Source: JALHNI01 sp965229305 (GTDB lineage: Bacteria; Acidobacteriota; Terriglobia; Bryobacterales; Bryobacteraceae). From it: a stretch of 64,000 bases of DNA. Where the stretch lies: assembly GCA_965229305.1 (NCBI GenBank), contig CBDDIZ010000011.1, positions 4,827 through 68,826 on the forward strand, given 5' to 3'. Shown here piece by piece: positions 60,866 through 64,000 of the stretch (positions within the stretch are counted from its first letter, which is position 1; every line of letters begins with the position of its first letter). Under the pieces are notes generated by a model that ran no database searches, was not told the DNA's origin, and saw only the letters and a program-made list of their open reading frames with translations. A program made the position numbers and the translations under genes.

Positions 60866-61573
60866 ATGCGTGGTTTGCGTAATTTTCAGGCGGGGCGGTT
60901 GTACGGGATTACTCAGCGGGGGAATAAGGGGCAATGGGTTTGCCGGGATGAGGAGGACTTCGGGCGGTCGTTTGAACTGATGCGGAAGTCGACGGCGCGG
61001 TATGGCGTTAAGGTGCATGGTTGGTGTCTTTTGCATAACCATGGGCACTGGATTTTTGAGGCTTCGGATGCGGAGTCGATTTCGAATGCGATGCGGGATA
61101 TGCAGGGTCAGTTTTCGCGGTACTTGAACCAGAAGTATCGGGGGGCGCCTTGGTTGTTGTTTGGGTCGCTGGGGGGATCGCGGCGGCGCAAACGGGGGTG
61201 GACTCGCTACTTGCGGGCGGGGCCGACGAACTGGTCGCCGCGGTTCGATGCGCAGTTGTTGAGTGACTTGGGGTTCAAGTCGTTTTTGCGATATGTGGAG
61301 CTGAATCCGGTGCGGGCGAAGTTGGTGGGGTCGGCCGAGCGGTGGGCTTGGTCGAGCGCGCGGGCGCATGTGACCGGCTTCGATCCGACGGGCGTGTTGT
61401 GTTTTGAGCAGTTTACGCGGTGGTCATTGGATTGGGGGGCGTTTTTGCGGGCGCCGATCGAGGCGGAGAAGGTGGCGGCGGCGTGGGAACGGGTGCGGTC
61501 GGGGTCGGTGTGGAATCGGCCGGGGTGGATGTTGGAGGTCGCGAAGGAGGTGGCGGGGCGGGCCGTGGGCTGA
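60866..61573 (+). CDS. REP-associated tyrosine (Y1) transposase
   Basis: The 235-residue protein has the IS200-like single-strand transposase fold: GRLYGITQRGNKGQ, the two metal-binding histidines in CLLHNHGHWIF (HGH in place of the usual HVH), a candidate catalytic Tyr in FSRYLNQKY, and FLRYVELNPVRAKL with WAWSSARAH. Such RAYT enzymes act on short palindromic repeats and are usually chromosomal, single-copy genes. Here three broken relatives lie within 15 kb (46567, 56587, 57733). Between the Tyr and LNPVRA parts a basic insert (GGSRRRKRGW) is unusual. Short repeats follow the gene. Confidence 0.85.
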   Translation: MRGLRNFQAGRLYGITQRGNKGQWVCRDEEDFGRSFELMRKSTARYGVKVHGWCLLHNHGHWIFEASDAESISNAMRDMQGQFSRYLNQKYRGAPWLLFGSLGGSRRRKRGWTRYLRAGPTNWSPRFDAQLLSDLGFKSFLRYVELNPVRAKLVGSAERWAWSSARAHVTGFDPTGVLCFEQFTRWSLDWGAFLRAPIEAEKVAAAWERVRSGSVWNRPGWMLEVAKEVAGRAVG

Positions 61574-61697
61574 GTTTGGGGGTTAGGCTCTCGAGGCGTG
61601 GCCGGGTGGATGTGACGATGGCGGGCTAGGGTTGCGGTCGGTGGACAATTGGCGGCGGTCGGGCCGTGGGGGCGGTCGGTGCCCTCGCTTGCGTCGG

Positions 61698-61842
61698 CGG
61701 TCCCCGCATGGGCGTCTCTTTCCCGCATGGGCGTCTCTTTCCTGGTGCCGGACATGGCCCCGGACAGCGGTCCCCGCATGGGCGTCTCTTTCCTGGTGCC
61801 GGACATGGCCCCGGACACCGTACACGGGACATGGCCCCGGAC
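61698..61842 (+). repeat. Short direct repeats downstream of the transposase
   Basis: CCCGCATGGGCGTCTCTTTCC occurs three times and GGACATGGCCCCGGACA three times in overlapping ~20- to 70-base periods. Relics of the same sequence lie at 56738-56770 and 58750-58785, both beside transposase or toxin remnants. Spacing is irregular and there are no unique spacers, so it is not a CRISPR array. Confidence 0.85.
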
Positions 61843-62027
61843 AGTCCGATCTTGAGGGAAGGTTCAGCCGCCCGCACGAGGGATGGCGGGCTGGTTGATC
61901 CGGGGAGTCATCCGTGCGGCGGAGCGTTGTCTGATCTCGAACAGTCGACTCGTCACTGAGCCGGCGCGACGCCGAGCCCATGCACGTTGCGTGGCACTGC
62001 TGTCCCTGCTTTTACGCCTTTGGTCAT

Positions 62028-62762
62028 ATGAGAACCTACGGAAATTCATATGGGCTGCGCTACGGCGCTTTTCTGGCACTGTTGTGTCTCTCGCCAGTTC
62101 CAGCCTTCGCCCAGGACATCGAGGTATCGTGGGATGTTTTGCCGCCTATGATTGTCCGCGACAACTACGGACGCCATTTGTCGGCGAAGTACTTTGCGTT
62201 CTCCGTGGCCATCATGAACAATTCAAAGGACACATTGATCGTCAAGAGCTTCGATTTAACTGGTCAGAACGTTCGGCTGCTCTCCACTGATTTCAATACC
62301 GTGCGCGCGAGCATTCTGAAAGGACAAATGACCGGCCGTAGAAATAGTACGGTGCGCGTCCTGAAAGGCACCGGGGCAACGGCAGCTGCCTTGAACGGAT
62401 TTTTCAAGGCAGCGCAAAGCGCCGCCACCTATGGACGCTTCGTTTCCGCTTTCACCGGCCCGGTGATGACTGCCATTGAAGCCGTCGTTCCGGACACCAC
62501 AGTGGCCTACTTGGAGGCCTGGGACAAAAGCGGGGTTTTCAAAGACGGATTCGTCGTCGAGCCCGGCCAATCGGCGAATGGAACCATCTTCATTCCGATA
62601 CAGAGCCTGTATCCTGACTATAAAAAACCAAGCCGCAAAGCTTCGGAAGAGTTCAAACCCGGCGAGGTGAAGAACCGTATCACGGAAATTCGCCCACAAG
62701 GGTATTCTGTTCAGGGTACGTCGGAATCGTTGACCAACAAACGATTCACTATGCGGAAGTGA
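62028..62762 (+). CDS. Secreted protein, function unknown
   Basis: ATG 62028 gives a signal peptide (LRYGAFLALLCLSPVPAFAQ). The mature part of about 215 residues starts beta-rich (FAFSVAIMNNSKDTLIVKSFDL), has an Ala-rich helical middle (ATAAALNGFFKAAQSAATYG) and a beta-rich end (GTIFIPIQSLYP). GC is lower than in neighbours, which suggests recent acquisition. No family recognised. Confidence 0.65.
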   Translation: MRTYGNSYGLRYGAFLALLCLSPVPAFAQDIEVSWDVLPPMIVRDNYGRHLSAKYFAFSVAIMNNSKDTLIVKSFDLTGQNVRLLSTDFNTVRASILKGQMTGRRNSTVRVLKGTGATAAALNGFFKAAQSAATYGRFVSAFTGPVMTAIEAVVPDTTVAYLEAWDKSGVFKDGFVVEPGQSANGTIFIPIQSLYPDYKKPSRKASEEFKPGEVKNRITEIRPQGYSVQGTSESLTNKRFTMRK

Positions 62763-63105
62763 GCGGTACCGACGTGGACCTACACTGGCTGCTTTGCGTT
62801 GCGTCCGCCGGTGGTGCCCGTCACCGCGTAATGCGAGGGGTCCACTCAAACTGGCGTACATCCGATGCCACTCAGTGTGCTTATTGCTCTAGGAGCTAGC
62901 AGAAGCAGATCCGCTCTTTAGTAGCAGACTCCACGACAAACAAGCTCATGCTTGCGTAAAGAACGGTGCCGTTCTCAATGGTCCTAACGAGATAGTCTCA
63001 GGCGATCGCGCGGGAGGCAGGAGAGGAGTTGGTGGCGGCGTTCGAGTACGCCGGTCGTGGGAGAATCGACATCCGGATGGCGTCTTCGGCTAGGATCGAA
63101 GGGTT
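62763..63105. other. Intergenic region
   Basis: No gene is supported. A palindrome GAACGG-TG-CCGTTC (62961-62974) is the only structure noted. GAAGGG lies just before the MOSC start. Confidence 0.5.
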
Positions 63106-63810
63106 ATGGAACTACGACGCGTGGGGACGCTGGCGGCGCTGTACCGGTATCCGGTGAAGTCGATGAAGGAAGAGGCCTTGACCACGGTGGAGGCGGGCTG
63201 GCATGGGCTGGCGGGGGACCGGCGATGGGCTTTTGTCCGGCCGGGGATGGAGCGCAGCGGGTTCCCGTGGCTCACGATTCGCGAGAAGGCGGACCTGTGG
63301 CGCTACGAACCGCGTTTCGTGGGGGAGGCAGTGGAGAGCGCCAAGACGATGGTGAAGACGCCGGAGGGTGAGGAGTGGGAGGTGGCCGATCTGGAGTTGG
63401 CGCGACACTTGGGGGAAGGCGTGCGGGTGACGAAGGTCTATAGCGGCGTGTTCGACACGTTTCCGCTTTCGTTCCTCAGCCTGCAGAGCGTCGCGAGGCT
63501 GGCCGGGATGGCGGGCCAGGAATTGACGGCGTTGCGGTTCCGGCCGAGCCTGGTGATCGATGCCGAAGGCGGGGAGTTTCCGGAAGACAGTTGGGTGGGG
63601 CGGACGCTGCAGATCGGGACACTGCGGTGCCGGGTGGATAGCCGCGATCAACGCTGCATGATGGTGAACGTGGCAGATGATGGCACGCCGGGGAACGGCG
63701 AGGTGCTGAAGGCGATTGCGCGGGAACGGCAGGCGTGCTTTGGGGTGTATGGGTCGACAGTGACGCCGGGGCGGTTGACGGTGGGCGACGAGGTTTTGCT
63801 CGAGGCCTAA
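63106..63810 (+). CDS. MOSC-domain protein with N-terminal beta-barrel domain
   Basis: The 234-residue protein has a MOSC_N part (VGTLAALYRYPVKSM, GLAGDRRWAFV) and a MOSC domain (about 110-230) with FRPSLVIDAEG and the conserved Cys in SRDQRCMMVNV. MOSC proteins bind molybdenum cofactor and act in sulfur transfer or reduction of N-hydroxylated compounds. The Cys and the N-terminal barrel place it with the YiiM/mARC-like group. The start is supported by GAAGGG upstream. No Moco-biosynthesis gene lies next to it. Confidence 0.9.
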   Translation: MELRRVGTLAALYRYPVKSMKEEALTTVEAGWHGLAGDRRWAFVRPGMERSGFPWLTIREKADLWRYEPRFVGEAVESAKTMVKTPEGEEWEVADLELARHLGEGVRVTKVYSGVFDTFPLSFLSLQSVARLAGMAGQELTALRFRPSLVIDAEGGEFPEDSWVGRTLQIGTLRCRVDSRDQRCMMVNVADDGTPGNGEVLKAIARERQACFGVYGSTVTPGRLTVGDEVLLEA

Positions 63811-63829
63811 GGGCGTCGATCTTTGAGAG

Positions 63830-64000
63830 ATGCGAAAAGGGTTTACGCGGAAGCCGAAGGATGATTCCGGGCCGACCGGTAAGAACTACATCACGCCGGC
63901 GGGCCTGCAGCGCCTGAAGGAGGAGCACCGGTTTCTGGTGACGCGCGAACGACCGGCGGTGACGGACGTGGTGGCCTGGGCGGCCAGCAACGGCGACCGC
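63830..64000 (+). CDS. greB: Transcription elongation factor GreB, 5' part
   Basis: From ATG 63830 the 57 visible residues (KNYITPAGLQRLKEEHRFL, then RPAVTDVVAWAASNGDR) match the start of the GreB coiled-coil domain, including the WAAS-GDR phrase that distinguishes GreB from GreA. GreB rescues backtracked RNA polymerase by stimulating transcript cleavage. The rest lies beyond the window. Confidence 0.88.
   Translation, partial: MRKGFTRKPKDDSGPTGKNYITPAGLQRLKEEHRFLVTRERPAVTDVVAWAASNGDR

Noticed and set aside
61698..61842. Possible CRISPR array
   Set aside because: The repeats overlap, have unequal periods and no unique spacers, and no cas gene is near.

Overview
The window looks like a chromosome segment of an acidobacterium, probably of the Solibacter/Bryobacter type. 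DNA is GC-rich. There are three ~1100-residue Oar-like TonB-dependent receptors with an N-terminal carboxypeptidase-regulatory domain, CRTAC1/ASPIC-UnbV and TPR secreted proteins, Tat-exported sugar-type enzymes, PQQ and multiheme electron-transfer genes and a small microcompartment locus. This taxonomic reading is inference from gene content; no rRNA or tRNA was seen.

Layout. 1-5.8 kb: a subtilisin-like protease cut by the left edge, a FliA/WhiG-type sigma factor, a small membrane protein and an amidase. 5.9-23.0 kb: three Oar-like receptors, a TPR protein, a CRTAC1-like protein and a TolB-propeller/MauG fusion, interrupted by an IS110-family element with a candidate bridge-RNA region. 23.0-29.6 kb: a 7-heme cytochrome, a PQQ dehydrogenase, a 5-heme cytochrome, exonuclease III and a secreted protein of unknown function. 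29.6-33.6 kb: small secreted proteins and a Tat-exported Gfo/Idh/MocA oxidoreductase. 33.5-35.5 kb: a compact microcompartment operon (three pentamer proteins, one hexamer protein, one class II aldolase). 35.5-45.4 kb: rhomboid protease, MerR/TPR protein, Nramp-like and MFS transporters, thioredoxin-like and ankyrin proteins, a two-component pair and a sugar isomerase.

46.9-55.7 kb is one leftward operon for quinohemoprotein amine dehydrogenase (QHNDH): alpha (qhpA), radical-SAM maturase (qhpD), gamma with every cross-link residue conserved (qhpC), beta (qhpB), two U32-family proteins with UbiU/UbiV-like cysteine patterns, an ABC exporter (qhpF) and a small subtilase (qhpE). The U32 pair sits where a tryptophan-hydroxylating step is needed, and no flavin monooxygenase (QhpG) gene is visible. 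The hypothesis that this pair makes the cysteine tryptophylquinone cofactor by O2-independent hydroxylation is the most interesting point of the window.

The right part (45.4-46.9 and 55.9-62 kb) is accessory and decayed. It holds two copies of a ~0.7-kb cassette with an unknown small gene beside remnants of a REP-associated transposase, one intact such transposase with short direct repeats, a DUF433/DUF5615 pair, and a run of broken toxin-tip-like pieces each followed by a small lipoprotein, membrane or RraB-like gene. One cassette copy sits between two partial copies of the isomerase/qhpE junction, arranged so that one intact copy of each gene survives. The window ends with a MOSC protein and the start of greB.
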